A stretch of 64,000 nucleotides of DNA from Cloacimonetes bacterium UBA3541 (GCA_002376725.1 DFOM01000059.1:1-64000), one strand, 5' to 3'; counted from the first letter of the stretch, positions 8,272-17,840 are shown. Program-made: numbers and translations. Notes: generated by a model not told the origin, from the sequence alone.

Positions 8272-9132
8272 TTATCTATAGTAATAAAGTTTAACTTCCG
8301 CATTATCTACTTTTTCACTGATAGTAAAATAACCTCTTCCTTTTGAGTCAAAAGCTACGGCTTCACCCTGTTTTTCCAACTGATAGGGCATAATTTTAGG
8401 TTTTGTCATTAAAGCTTCTACCACAGTTTTATTTGATTTTCTTTTATAGCGGTAGATTTGATTATAGGTTTTCACCAGAATAAAATTCCCTTGAGGAGAA
8501 ATGTCTGCTGCAACGACCCATTTGTAGGGAAGAGTTCCAAGTTTACGGGCTATATTGACATCTGTAAAAGATTGAGGATAATTTAGGCAATAGATTCCGG
8601 CTTGATTATCACGCTTACTTATGATATAGATATCTCCATTTTTAGTGTCAACAAAGAGTGCTTCTGCATCACGAGGTCCATCTTCATAGGTAAATTCAAT
8701 TTTTTGAATATTATAAATCATTATTAAAGTATCCTGAATTTCTGGTTCTTCAAAGCGATATATGAAAGAAGAAGGATGCGTTGAATTGTTATCTCCAATA
8801 TCTCCAATATAAATATATGGTTTATGGTCTTGAGGGTCATAACAGCATGCAATATCTTCCCAATCTCGGTTTTCTATTCCTGCTAAGATAATCTTAGCGG
8901 GCATAAGTCCGATTTGATTGAGCACAAATACTGCTGCTTCACCGCCGGAATCGTTGTGAGTATATAGTAAACCAGGATATTTCAAGCTTGAAACTATCCC
9001 AGAAGCTTCATCTATTTCTGGTTCATTTATTAAATAGGAAGAAACTGATTTTCCATTCAGAAACACGCAAGCAACGATCAGAAGACTAATCAACGATAAG
9101 ATTAATAAAGAGGAGATTTTTAGCTTATTCAC
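8272..9132 (-). CDS. putative lipoprotein, beta-propeller-like
   Basis: A 286-residue exported protein. Its N-terminal helix ends in a possible lipobox (LLIVAC). The body has repeated beta strands with Asp-rich turns (PYIYIGDIGDNNS, DGPRDAEALFVDTKNGDIYIISKR, EKQGEAVAFDSKGRGYFTISE), suggesting a six- or seven-bladed propeller. The opening EIDEASGIVSS...LYTHNDSGGEA recurs in uncharacterised bacterial proteins. No catalytic residues can be assigned. The start is GTG, 2 nt after the stop of the upstream gene, so translation is probably coupled. It is the last gene of the long minus-strand run. Confidence 0.5.
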   Translation of the reverse strand: MNKLKISSLLILSLISLLIVACVFLNGKSVSSYLINEPEIDEASGIVSSLKYPGLLYTHNDSGGEAAVFVLNQIGLMPAKIILAGIENRDWEDIACCYDPQDHKPYIYIGDIGDNNSTHPSSFIYRFEEPEIQDTLIMIYNIQKIEFTYEDGPRDAEALFVDTKNGDIYIISKRDNQAGIYCLNYPQSFTDVNIARKLGTLPYKWVVAADISPQGNFILVKTYNQIYRYKRKSNKTVVEALMTKPKIMPYQLEKQGEAVAFDSKGRGYFTISEKVDNAEVKLYYYR

Positions 9133-9134
9133 TA

Positions 9135-9788
9135 TTAAATTCCCTCATAAGATGAAGAGGAAGCATTATTACTCTGCGCATAGAGGCCTTCCCAGAGAGG
9201 TTCACCGGCGTCAATATTATCACCTGCTTCTAAGTTTAAAGAAATATCTCCGGGCAAAGAAATGGTACAACTCCCTGAACCGGTGACCATTCCGATAAGG
9301 TTTCCGGTAGTATAATCGGGTTCAGCGAACCAGTAAGGATTCTTAAAATTAAAGCGTATATAAGCTTTTCCTGCAGGTGTATCAAATTGGAGCACATTAT
9401 TTTCTAAATGAGTAGAATGATGTGGACTACGGATTTCCACCCGGTCTAAAAGATTTTTACGAATATTGATTAAAGTTCTCCCTTCATTTTTTCTGATATA
9501 AGCTATTTTTCCTTGTAAAGGTGACACTAAAGCATTTTCTGGAGGAATCGGTATACGCTGGCGATAACGAAAGCAAAGACCGATGAAGATGTAAGTAGCA
9601 ATGGCAAGAATAGCCAGTATTAGAGCAATATCATAAAGTAAACGATTATTAGTCGGGAAAATAGAATTCATAATAATAGCTAGAGCAAGCACGATAAGAA
9701 CGGGAATCTGTCTGCGAAACTGGGCAAATTTAATTCGTCTAAGGTGATTGACATCAGTTAAAAGGTATTTGTCGGTTTTCTCAACCAT
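9135..9788 (-). CDS. phosphatidylserine decarboxylase-like membrane protein
   Basis: Two N-terminal membrane helices (about 30-48 and 53-72) are followed by a compact beta-rich domain. The patterns VSPLQGKIAYIRKNEG, DRVEIRSPHHSTHL, TTGNLIGMVTGSGSCTISLP and the tail AGDNIDAGEPLW follow the layout of phosphatidylserine decarboxylases. In that family a Gly-Ser pair self-cleaves to make a pyruvoyl cofactor. Here the usual LGST/FGS context is replaced by TGSGS, so activity cannot be assumed. It may be an inactive or differently acting relative. At 217 residues it is close to short, archaeal-type Psd enzymes. Confidence 0.4.
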   Translation of the reverse strand: MVEKTDKYLLTDVNHLRRIKFAQFRRQIPVLIVLALAIIMNSIFPTNNRLLYDIALILAILAIATYIFIGLCFRYRQRIPIPPENALVSPLQGKIAYIRKNEGRTLINIRKNLLDRVEIRSPHHSTHLENNVLQFDTPAGKAYIRFNFKNPYWFAEPDYTTGNLIGMVTGSGSCTISLPGDISLNLEAGDNIDAGEPLWEGLYAQSNNASSSSYEGI

Positions 9789-9842
9789 TCATATTCTCTC
9801 TTTATTCACAAATTTAATGCAATACCGCTAACTAAAACTATA

Positions 9843-10280
9843 CTATTTGGTTCTGGTCCAGGTTTCGGTATGTCCCATCAAAGATACTCCGATATATTTA
9901 CGTAATTTCATCATATTCTGACTGGTTAGTTCTGCCTTGGTGGAATAGGTGTTTCCAGTATTGTAATCATAAAAAGTGCCATTTTCATATTTATTTTTTC
10001 CCGCTGGGACTAAACCTTTAATGATAACCAAGTCCATCAGAGGACGCGAACGGAGTGTAGGATCCGGATTTTTCATATCCAGCTTCGGTTTTCCATTTAC
10101 TAAAGGTTCTTTCAGCCAGACGATTTTACCGCAAAAATAGTCCTCATAAGGTTGATAAATCTGCACCTTCGTAGTTTTATCTGGATCGTGCCAGAATCCT
10201 TCTAGGTTATAAATCTGAGCACTAAGTGTAACCGGCAAAAACATTGCCAGGGCAGTGAGCAATAAAATTATTTTTTTCAT
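9843..10280 (-). CDS. DUF2147-like secreted protein
   Basis: A 145-residue protein with a clean signal peptide (MKKIILLLTALAMFLPVTLSAQ). The mature region starts with LEGFWHDPDKTTKVQIYQ and ends HTETWTRTK, which is the layout of DUF2147 (PF09917), a lipocalin-like exported domain of unknown role. The ATG at 10280 is chosen because GGGAG lies 7 nt upstream and the signal peptide begins there; reading further upstream would add 16 residues overlapping purB. The gap to the next gene is 54 bp. Confidence 0.65.
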   Translation of the reverse strand: MKKIILLLTALAMFLPVTLSAQIYNLEGFWHDPDKTTKVQIYQPYEDYFCGKIVWLKEPLVNGKPKLDMKNPDPTLRSRPLMDLVIIKGLVPAGKNKYENGTFYDYNTGNTYSTKAELTSQNMMKLRKYIGVSLMGHTETWTRTK

Positions 10281-10312
10281 TGTAAACTCCCTGCTTCTCA
10301 TTACCTTATATT

Positions 10313-11608
10313 TTAAATAATCCCGCATCTTTTATAGATAAAATCCACATTCCTAAGATATCTTTCATAATTAAAGATATCTCGGATTTCTGTTTCAGGC
10401 AAGAGTGAAGTTATTCTGCTATCTACTAAGACACACTCCTTAAAGTCCTTCCCTGTTTTTGCACATTCCATTGCATCTGATTGCACAATAGCATAGGCTA
10501 GTTCCCGAGAAAGTCCCCTCTGAACCAGATGTAAAAGTAAAGCTTGAGAAAAAACAAGACCATGTGTAAGTTCCAGGTTAGCTTTCATATTTTCCGGATA
10601 TACGACAAGATTATCTATTAAACTACAGCACTTAGAAAGCATATAATGCACTAATATGCAGGAATCGGGCAAGATAATGCGTTCTACAGAGGAATGAGAA
10701 ATATCTCTTTCATGCCAGAGAGGAATATTTTCCAATGCAGCAGAAAGATTAGAACGGAGCACTCGGGAAAGTCCACAAAGTTGTTCACTTACAATAGGAT
10801 TGCGTTTATGTGGCATAGCAGAGGAGCCTTTTTGTCCTGGAGAGAAATTCTCTTCTACTTCTTGCACTTCAGTTCGTTGCAGATGACGAATCTCCAGAGC
10901 TATCTTTTCTATCAGAGCACCAATAAGTGCGAGTTCAGCTAAAAAATAGGCATAACGGTCTCTTTGAATAACCTGAGTAGAGATGTTAACTGGTTTTAAA
11001 TCTAAATATTTACAGGCTAACTCTTCCACTCTGGGGTCTAGATGAGCAAAATTCCCTACAGCTCCACTGAACTGCCCCACTGCCACTGTATCTATGGCAT
11101 TTTGTATGCGTTGCACATTTCTTTGTGCTTCGTCATACCAGAGGGCAAATTTCAGTCCAAAACTAGTAGGTTCAGCATGAATTCCATGAGAGCGTCCCAT
11201 ACATATAGTTCTACGATGTTCTCTTGCTCTTAATTTTAAGGTTTCCGCCAGATGGTGTAATTCGGTTAATATGAGCTCACCTGAACGCTTTAATTGTAAA
11301 GCTGTAGCCGTGTCCAAAATATCCGAAGAAGTTAAACCAAAATGAATCCAGCGAGCTGGTTCACCTACATATTCTGCAACATTAGTAAGAAAAGCAATAA
11401 CATCGTGATGGGTGACTGCTTCAATTTCTTCAATACTTTCGCTGTTGAAATCTGCTTTTTCGGAAATAGTTTCCCAATCAGCATCGGGAATAATGCCTAG
11501 TTCATGCATTGCCCTCACTGCAGCTAATTCTACTTCTAACCAGCATTCATACCGATTTTCTTGGGTCCAGATATGTTCCATCTCGGGTAAGCTATAACGC
11601 TTAATCAT
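10313..11608 (-). CDS. purB: adenylosuccinate lyase
   Basis: PurB catalyses two fumarate-releasing steps of purine synthesis (SAICAR to AICAR, and adenylosuccinate to AMP). The signature GSSAMPHKRNPI of the fumarase/aspartase superfamily is present, as are THHDVIAF and GRSHGIHAEPTSFG around the catalytic histidines. The 431 residues are normal. The ATG at 11608 overlaps the preceding stop (TGATG) and has GGAG 5 nt upstream; a GTG one codon earlier is too close to that site. Confidence 0.96.
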   Translation of the reverse strand: MIKRYSLPEMEHIWTQENRYECWLEVELAAVRAMHELGIIPDADWETISEKADFNSESIEEIEAVTHHDVIAFLTNVAEYVGEPARWIHFGLTSSDILDTATALQLKRSGELILTELHHLAETLKLRAREHRRTICMGRSHGIHAEPTSFGLKFALWYDEAQRNVQRIQNAIDTVAVGQFSGAVGNFAHLDPRVEELACKYLDLKPVNISTQVIQRDRYAYFLAELALIGALIEKIALEIRHLQRTEVQEVEENFSPGQKGSSAMPHKRNPIVSEQLCGLSRVLRSNLSAALENIPLWHERDISHSSVERIILPDSCILVHYMLSKCCSLIDNLVVYPENMKANLELTHGLVFSQALLLHLVQRGLSRELAYAIVQSDAMECAKTGKDFKECVLVDSRITSLLPETEIRDIFNYERYLRNVDFIYKRCGII

Positions 11609-12300
11609 CACTTCTCCAGTAGATTTTTTAACCTAGTTTTCATCTCCTCCGTTAATTCTATCCTGGGATTTGGAGGAAGAGGAATAATTTCGGCATTTCC
11701 ATAGGTTATAGAATCAATCAATAATTCTATAGATGTGCTTGCACCTGCAATTAATTTCACTTTGTCTGGGTCACCCTTGGAATTGCGGGTAATAGATAAC
11801 TGTACTCCAGTAAGCGTTTCAGTTATCTTTTCTAATTGCATACTATCGTTAAATAGGAGTTCCACAGTCCCCAGGGTTAATTTATTAGTATTAATAATGG
11901 TATCCTGATAGATAGCCACTAGCGAATCAGAACTAGTATAAAAAGCATATAATGTGTCTGGCAATACTTGAGCCAGTATCTCAATTTGCGGATAAGCTGG
12001 ACATTGAATAGCCAGATAATCCCCCAGATAGAGTGAAAGTAAGGGTTTAGCGTTAGCTGCCTGAGATCCTCCGGACAAAATGTCAAAGCGAATAGCTTCA
12101 GGAGTTTTAGAAAGCACGAACATCTTCCTTAAAGTTAGACCAGAATTAGTTATTTGGACTACTCCCTCAGTTTCAAAATTTTGCCATCTTTCCCATTCGG
12201 TTCTTAATAACTGAGTCTTATCTACAGGTTGCATACTGGCACAAGAGACAAGAGTAAGTAAAACCATTACTAGAATAAATACAAATCCAGTATTTTTCAT
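11608..12300 (-). CDS. putative outer-membrane lipoprotein, LolB/DUF4292-like
   Basis: A 230-residue lipoprotein with lipobox LVSC-A at about residues 17-20. The mature part is beta-rich: FETEGVVQITNSGLTLRKMFVLSKTPEAIRFDILS reads like the half-barrel strands of LolB, LolA and DUF4292 proteins, which carry lipoproteins or other lipids through the periplasm. Only the fold is suggested. It overlaps lgt by 4 nt, which fits a role in lipoprotein biogenesis. Confidence 0.45.
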   Translation of the reverse strand: MKNTGFVFILVMVLLTLVSCASMQPVDKTQLLRTEWERWQNFETEGVVQITNSGLTLRKMFVLSKTPEAIRFDILSGGSQAANAKPLLSLYLGDYLAIQCPAYPQIEILAQVLPDTLYAFYTSSDSLVAIYQDTIINTNKLTLGTVELLFNDSMQLEKITETLTGVQLSITRNSKGDPDKVKLIAGASTSIELLIDSITYGNAEIIPLPPNPRIELTEEMKTRLKNLLEK

Positions 12301-13115
12301 AAAGCTACCTCCGGTTTTTTTCTATAAAGCAACCATATACCAATAGCGGATGCTATAATCATTACCAAGCTAAGTATCTGACCAATAGTCATAAATCCGA
12401 GAAAATATCCAAATTTATCGTATATTTCCAGGTCATCAGGCACTCTAATGAATTCTATAAGAAAACGGAAGATTCCATAAAGACCGATAAAAGTCCAGAA
12501 TACCAGCCCTTCTTTTTTGCTTTTCCTCAGCAGGATATATGAGACTATTCCTAGCACTACACCTTCAAAAAAAAATTCATATAATTGAGTAGGGTGACGA
12601 GGCAAAGGTCCTGCATCTGGAAAGACCATACCCCAAGGAAGATCAGTTACCTTACCCCAGAGCTCTCCATTGATAAAATTACCTAAGCGTCCTAGACCTA
12701 ACCCAACAGCAACTAAAGGTATTGCACAGTCAGCAACAGGATAGAAGGGGACTTTTTGCCTGCGCATATAGATTAGGCAGGCAATAATAACTCCTAGAGC
12801 ACCACCATGAAAGCTCATTCCCCCTTCCCATACATAAAAAATTTCTACTGGATGTCGCAGATAATAGGGCAGGTTATAAAAAAGCACATATCCCAATCTT
12901 CCACCTAAAATAACTCCAAGCATTAAAGCAAATATAATTCCATCATATTGATCCCGGGTAATTTTCACCTCTCTATATTTTAGAAATTTTCGGAAAAAAA
13001 TATATCCAAGTATAAAACTTAAAACATAGAAGAAACCATACCACCTGATGGAAAGATTGATTCCACCTAGAGAGAATTGCACCATAACCGGATCAATATC
13101 TGGATAAGGAAGCAT
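12297..13115 (-). CDS. lgt: prolipoprotein diacylglyceryl transferase
   Basis: Lgt moves diacylglycerol from phosphatidylglycerol to the lipobox cysteine, the first step of lipoprotein maturation. The seven-helix protein shows the Lgt signature GRLGNFINGELWG, the invariant RHPTQLYE, and YVWEGGMSFHGG. The 272 residues are normal. The window encodes many lipoproteins that would be its substrates. It overlaps etfB by 1 nt (TAATG) and the next lipoprotein gene by 4 nt. Confidence 0.96.
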   Translation of the reverse strand: MLPYPDIDPVMVQFSLGGINLSIRWYGFFYVLSFILGYIFFRKFLKYREVKITRDQYDGIIFALMLGVILGGRLGYVLFYNLPYYLRHPVEIFYVWEGGMSFHGGALGVIIACLIYMRRQKVPFYPVADCAIPLVAVGLGLGRLGNFINGELWGKVTDLPWGMVFPDAGPLPRHPTQLYEFFFEGVVLGIVSYILLRKSKKEGLVFWTFIGLYGIFRFLIEFIRVPDDLEIYDKFGYFLGFMTIGQILSLVMIIASAIGIWLLYRKKPEVAL

Positions 13116-13906
13116 TACTTTGCACCACGCGTTATTTCATCCAGCTTTTTTACTATCAAATCTGCTGCTTCTTCTGGTGAAACCACATATTTTTCTGTCT
13201 TCTTTTCATGTTTGGGAGTGAAAATTTTGATTACTTGAGTGGGAGAACCATTCAACCCTATATCTTTTTCATCCAGTCCCAGGTCATCTGCATTCCAGAC
13301 TTTCATTTCCACATTTCGGGCATTACGTTTTCCCCTAAGAGAAGGAAGACGAGGTGTATTTATTTCTTTAACTACGGATATGACTGCAGGAATTTTTAGT
13401 TTTAATCGGTCTGAGCCATCTTCCATTAACCGTTGAAGTATGATAGTTTCTTCATTTACCTCTTCTATCTTTCGCACAAAACAAGCCTGGCAAATATTCA
13501 AATGAGAAGCAATCCCTGGTCCTACTTGACCAGTGTCCCCATCTATAGCTTGTTGTCCGGTAAAAATAAGGTCATAATCGCCGATTTTTTTAATCGCAGT
13601 TGATAAGGTCAAACTGGTAGCTAAGGTATCAGCACCAGCAAAACGACGGTCAGAAAGCAAAATAATATCATCCACTCCAACAGCCACAGTTTCCCTTAAA
13701 GTCTCTTCTGCCTGATTAGGACCCATACAAATAGCCGTAACTTTACCACCATATCTTTCTTTCATTCTCACGGCTTCTTCTACCGCATAAGCATCAAAGG
13801 GATTAAGAATGCTTTCTACACCTTCTCTAATCAGGGTGTTTGTTACCGGGTCAATTCTAATTTCTGTAGTATCTGGAACCTGTTTTACGCATACAATAAT
13901 ATTCAT
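13115..13906 (-). CDS. etfB: electron transfer flavoprotein beta subunit
   Basis: EtfB forms, with EtfA, a flavoprotein heterodimer passing electrons between acyl-CoA or other dehydrogenases and the quinone or ferredoxin pool. The sequence opens MNIIVCVKQVPDTTEI and contains NPFDAYAVEEAVR and the AMP/FAD-binding segment TGQQAIDGDTGQVGPGIA. The ATG at 13906 gives this canonical start; a TTG three codons earlier overlaps the upstream stop. No etfA lies next to it, which is unusual since the two genes are nearly always adjacent. Confidence 0.92.
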   Translation of the reverse strand: MNIIVCVKQVPDTTEIRIDPVTNTLIREGVESILNPFDAYAVEEAVRMKERYGGKVTAICMGPNQAEETLRETVAVGVDDIILLSDRRFAGADTLATSLTLSTAIKKIGDYDLIFTGQQAIDGDTGQVGPGIASHLNICQACFVRKIEEVNEETIILQRLMEDGSDRLKLKIPAVISVVKEINTPRLPSLRGKRNARNVEMKVWNADDLGLDEKDIGLNGSPTQVIKIFTPKHEKKTEKYVVSPEEAADLIVKKLDEITRGAK

Positions 13907-13911
13907 AATCT

Positions 13912-15018
13912 TCAACCTTGATAAAATTCTTTTATAGCTTCAACAATATAAGATTTCTGCTCATCCGTCAATTCAGGATAGATAGGAAGCGATAATACAC
14001 TTTTAGATGCTTTTTCTGCCCTAGGAAAATCTCCAACTTTATAGCCTAATTCAGCAAAACATTCCTGAAGATGAAGCGGTAAAGGATAGTATATAGCACA
14101 TCCTATCTCTTTTTCCTTGAGATGATTAATCAAACCATCCCTATTTTCACAGTAAATGGTATATTGATTATATACAGAAACTGCGGAAGGATGGATATAA
14201 GGAGTTTTAACCTGTTTAATAGAAGCTAGCTGCTGATTATAAAAAGCAGCATTGGCACGACGTCCCTCACTCCATTGACTTAGACAATCCAATTTAACAT
14301 TTAAAACGGCAGCTTGAATGGTGTCCAGCCGACTGTTGAATCCTACCCATTTATGATAATATTTAGGATTTTCTCCATGAGCTCTTAATTGACGCAGCTT
14401 AATAGCCAGCTCTTCGTCATTGGTTAAGCACATTCCTCCATCGCCCATAGCACCAAGATTTTTACTAGGAAAGAAAGATAAGATTCCTATATCCCCAAAA
14501 GAACAGCTCATCTTGCCTTCCCATGTGCAACCTATACCCTGAGCATTATCTTCAATCACTTTTAAGTTATACTTATCTGCTATTTCCATAATACGAGTCA
14601 TATTACAAGCTTGTCCAAAAAGATGAACTGGCATAATGGCACGCGTTTTAGGTGTGATAGCAGCTTCAATTTTCTCCGCATCCAGATTAAAAGTCTCTGG
14701 GTCAATATCTACAAAACGAGGTTTTGCGCCATTTCTCCAAATGGAAGAAGCAGTAGCAAAAAAGGTAAAAGGAGTAGTTATTACTTCATCTCCTGCACCA
14801 ATACCTAAAGCTTTGACGGATAAGACAAGTGCATCTGTTCCTGATGCACAACCAATGGCATATTTAATACCTAAATACTTAGCCATTTTTTCTTCCAGTT
14901 CTTGCACTTGATAGCCCATAATATAGTTATTTTTGGCAATCACTTCATCAATAGCAGCACGTACTTGAGGTAAAATGGGTTGGTATTGAGCCTGCAGATC
15001 TAACAATGGAACTTTCAA
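13912..15018 (-). CDS. DegT/DnrJ/EryC1/StrS-family sugar aminotransferase
   Basis: A PLP enzyme that aminates a nucleotide keto-sugar for surface polysaccharide. The PLP lysine lies in SFFPSKNLGAMGDGG. Other family landmarks are ASGTDALVLSVKALGIG, DNAQGIGCTWEGK and the substrate-binding GFNSRLDTIQAAVL. The 368 residues are typical. The neighbouring nucleotide-sugar epimerase and SLBB export protein support a role in exopolysaccharide or lipopolysaccharide sugars. The exact sugar cannot be told from sequence. Confidence 0.9.
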   Translation of the reverse strand: MKVPLLDLQAQYQPILPQVRAAIDEVIAKNNYIMGYQVQELEEKMAKYLGIKYAIGCASGTDALVLSVKALGIGAGDEVITTPFTFFATASSIWRNGAKPRFVDIDPETFNLDAEKIEAAITPKTRAIMPVHLFGQACNMTRIMEIADKYNLKVIEDNAQGIGCTWEGKMSCSFGDIGILSFFPSKNLGAMGDGGMCLTNDEELAIKLRQLRAHGENPKYYHKWVGFNSRLDTIQAAVLNVKLDCLSQWSEGRRANAAFYNQQLASIKQVKTPYIHPSAVSVYNQYTIYCENRDGLINHLKEKEIGCAIYYPLPLHLQECFAELGYKVGDFPRAEKASKSVLSLPIYPELTDEQKSYIVEAIKEFYQG

Positions 15019-15030
15019 TTTTATTCTCCT

Positions 15031-16386
15031 TTAATTAGAAAGTGTATGAATGCCCAAAATTATCGTCATAACTTGAGTGGTAATTAACATTATATCTTTA
15101 AAACGAGACCAGGCATCGTATTCAGTCTTAGCAGCCACAAATACAGTATCACCTGGATATAAAATTGTTTTTGAGGAAGGCTTTACCCAGTTGCCACTTT
15201 GTGCATCTATAATTCTAACGCCGTTGAAACTCTTATTATTGGTATAACCACCGGCTGCTTTAACATAAAAATCCCAGGTCTTACCTTCCACCCAGGGAAC
15301 TAATCCAGGATTAACCACCTGTCCACTAACGGCAACCATATCCATTTTAAGTGGTACATAAAGATAATCTCCATCTTGAAGAATAGGATTGCACTCACTG
15401 CCTTTTGATTCCCAAGTGCGATATATATCAATACTATATCTTCCAGGAAATTGACGGAGACGGTTTTGAAGATAGTGGTATTCCATTATAGACATTTGGG
15501 TTATATCCATATTTTTGAGCCGTTCAAATTCTGGGTCTACTTTCTCAGTACTGGGAAGGTTAGCATAAATTGCATTTCTCAGGTCGCCTTTTGATGTTGG
15601 TCCCCCACAAAGCAGCAAGATATCATAAAGATTAGTATTATCTCCTAGGTAATATTTACCTGGAGCTTTAACATTACCTTCTACAATAATATTCCATCCT
15701 CTTCTATATTCTGTATCACGATTAATAGTTATACGATCATAAGGATGGATAATGATATCTTCAGATTTTTGGGTAAGTAAATCCACGGTTATCAAATCAA
15801 AATCTTTTAAATTCTCTTGATAACGATAGATATTCACTGTCTTCCTATCGGCACTTAAGGTGAAGCCCTGCGCAAGATTTAATAGGTCTGAAAGCCTGTC
15901 TCCTTCCACATATTCATATTCACCAGGATAATATACTTCTCCCACAATAGTAACGGTCGTATGAACAGCTCCTATATTTATTACATCACCATCTCTCAGA
16001 ATAGGATTTTGTTCTAAGTCACCCATCCGGACAAATTTCATATAATCATAAGTTTTTGTTTCTTTGCCTCTGGTGAGCTTAACACTTCTTAAAGCTTGTA
16101 AATTTGCAATTAAGGAGTCTTTAGTCGTAACTGATTGTCCTGCGGAAGAATACACTCTCTGGAGATAAGTAGGTCCTTTTTCTGTAATTATAGTAGTAGG
16201 ACTTCCTGCTAATTTTAAAGCATCAGAAAGACGACTGATAACAGAAAGTTGATAAGTGCCAGGGAACTCAACGAAACCTGTCACATTAACTGAAATTAAG
16301 CTCGTTTGAGCGTAAGTAGTAGGAACCTGAGCATATATAAAAACACTCAGATTAAGTAAAATTATGCAAACAAGTTTACTTTTCAT
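15031..16386 (-). CDS. SLBB-domain polysaccharide export protein
   Basis: A secreted protein of about 451 residues, with a signal peptide (MKSKLVCIILLNLSVFIYAQ). It has three or four SLBB-type beta-grasp repeats, each with a pattern such as VNVTGFVEFPGTYQL, VTIVGEVYYPGEYEYVEG, IIVEGNVKAPGKYYLGDN and VAVSGQVVNPGLVPWVEG. This resembles the periplasmic part of Wza/GumB exporters, and a C-terminal hydrophobic helix may anchor it. I see no clear Poly_export core or lipobox, so it may be an accessory SLBB protein. The ATG at 16386 is preferred over a TTG three codons upstream; it overlaps the upstream gene by 11 nt. Confidence 0.75.
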   Translation of the reverse strand: MKSKLVCIILLNLSVFIYAQVPTTYAQTSLISVNVTGFVEFPGTYQLSVISRLSDALKLAGSPTTIITEKGPTYLQRVYSSAGQSVTTKDSLIANLQALRSVKLTRGKETKTYDYMKFVRMGDLEQNPILRDGDVINIGAVHTTVTIVGEVYYPGEYEYVEGDRLSDLLNLAQGFTLSADRKTVNIYRYQENLKDFDLITVDLLTQKSEDIIIHPYDRITINRDTEYRRGWNIIVEGNVKAPGKYYLGDNTNLYDILLLCGGPTSKGDLRNAIYANLPSTEKVDPEFERLKNMDITQMSIMEYHYLQNRLRQFPGRYSIDIYRTWESKGSECNPILQDGDYLYVPLKMDMVAVSGQVVNPGLVPWVEGKTWDFYVKAAGGYTNNKSFNGVRIIDAQSGNWVKPSSKTILYPGDTVFVAAKTEYDAWSRFKDIMLITTQVMTIILGIHTLSN

Positions 16387-17335
16387 AATACTCAATCATC
16401 CTACGAATAATATTATCCAGATTGTATTTCGGTTCATAGCCTATATATTCTTTAACTTTGTCAAGGCAGGGTACACGGTGCATCATATCCTCAAATCCCT
16501 CTTCAAATGCTTCTTCATAACTCATATATTCAATACGAGATTTACTATCGCACATTTCCTTCACTTTTTTAGCTAGGTCTTCTATGGAAATAGATTCTGT
16601 ATTTCCTACATTAAATATCTCACCAACACAACTGGGAGTATTCATCAATTTGATAAAGGCATCAACTACATCTGAGACATCAGCAAAACAACGGGTTTGC
16701 TTCCCTGTTCCGTAAACGACAAGAGGCTGATCTAATAAAGCAGCTTTAATGAATTTAGGTAGCACCATTCCGTATTGACCAATCTGACGAGGTCCTACGG
16801 TATTAAAACATCTAACTATCACCACCGGAAGTCTTTTTTCTCTATAATAGGCAAGAGCCATAAATTCATCAATAGCCTTGCTACAGCTATATCCCCATCT
16901 ACTTATGCGAGTAGATCCAAGAATACGGTCATCATCTTCATGAAAGGGGACATTATCGCTTTTTCCATAAATCTCTGAAGTTGAAGTAATAAGCACTTTT
17001 GCCTTATTTTTATTTGCCAATTCCAGAACATTCTCTGTCCCCAAGATATTCGTTCTTAAGGAAAGTAATGGATTCTCTATAATATATTTAACACCTACTG
17101 CTGCCGCCAAATGATAAACCTGGTCTACTCCCTCCATCAATTTTTCCAATAATTTCTGATTCAAAATACTACCGATAGTATAATGAAAGTTACCGTTGGC
17201 TTTAATGGCTTCTATATTTTCCAAACGACCAGTAGATAAATTGTCCACCACAATAACCTGATTTCCTTCTTCCACTAGTCTTTCAGCTAAGTGCGAACCA
17301 ATAAATCCCGCACCACCTGTTATCAGGATCTTCAT
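16376..17335 (-). CDS. NAD-dependent nucleotide-sugar epimerase/dehydratase
   Basis: An extended short-chain dehydrogenase acting on a UDP- or GDP-sugar. The Rossmann motif is GGAGFIGSH at the N-terminus, and the catalytic pair is Y-x3-K in GYSCSKAIDEF. The segments STSEIYGKSDNVPF, RCFNTVGPRQIGQYGMVLP and GTGKQTRCFADVSDVVDA resemble UDP-glucuronate decarboxylase and UDP-glucose 4-epimerase. The 319 residues are normal. It is the first gene of the minus-strand run, with sugar aminotransferase and SLBB export genes downstream, so it probably supplies surface-glycan precursors. Confidence 0.88.
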   Translation of the reverse strand: MKILITGGAGFIGSHLAERLVEEGNQVIVVDNLSTGRLENIEAIKANGNFHYTIGSILNQKLLEKLMEGVDQVYHLAAAVGVKYIIENPLLSLRTNILGTENVLELANKNKAKVLITSTSEIYGKSDNVPFHEDDDRILGSTRISRWGYSCSKAIDEFMALAYYREKRLPVVIVRCFNTVGPRQIGQYGMVLPKFIKAALLDQPLVVYGTGKQTRCFADVSDVVDAFIKLMNTPSCVGEIFNVGNTESISIEDLAKKVKEMCDSKSRIEYMSYEEAFEEGFEDMMHRVPCLDKVKEYIGYEPKYNLDNIIRRMIEYYEK

Positions 17336-17462
17336 AACTTCTCCAATTATTAGCAGTTAGAAAGTTAAATCAATATTTCTATATCTTATGCTTTATAACT
17401 TTGAACTACTATTTTGTCAATAAAAAAACTATAAGCTCGTAATTTATTTCTACCTCATTTAG

Positions 17463-17840
17463 TTATGATTCATTATCATTTTTGCTTGGACGAGGATGAA
17501 TTTTATTGTAGACTCTATAATTATGCACCACAGTAATCAAAAAAACGATATTTGCTACGCTTAGAATAATATTCAAACTCAAAGTCTCTTTCTTGGCATA
17601 ATACCAAAATAAAATTCCTATCAAAAGAATTAAGACGGTTTTATAGATTATAATGCCCGAAGTTACTCCTAATTTGCGAAATACCCAACGAGCTAAAGGA
17701 TTTATTTCCCGATGATATTTATCTGGATACAATACCTTCCAGGTAGAATGACCATCAAGAATATTTAAAATAACAAATACTAGGAAAAGGACAATCAGCA
17801 AAGGTAAACGAGAAAAAAATTGAATAAAGCTCACTTTCAT
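17463..17840 (-). CDS. small membrane protein, DUF5658-like
   Basis: A 125-residue protein with three hydrophobic helices (about 12-28, 60-78 and 87-104). The pattern ILNILDGHSTWKVL followed by INPLARWVFRKLG resembles the DUF5658 family (Asn-x2-Asp, then a Glu/Ile-Asn-Pro motif), whose function is unknown. It stands alone, with about 125 bp before the upstream run and 45 bp after ftcD in the other direction. Confidence 0.5.
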   Translation of the reverse strand: MKVSFIQFFSRLPLLIVLFLVFVILNILDGHSTWKVLYPDKYHREINPLARWVFRKLGVTSGIIIYKTVLILLIGILFWYYAKKETLSLNIILSVANIVFLITVVHNYRVYNKIHPRPSKNDNES

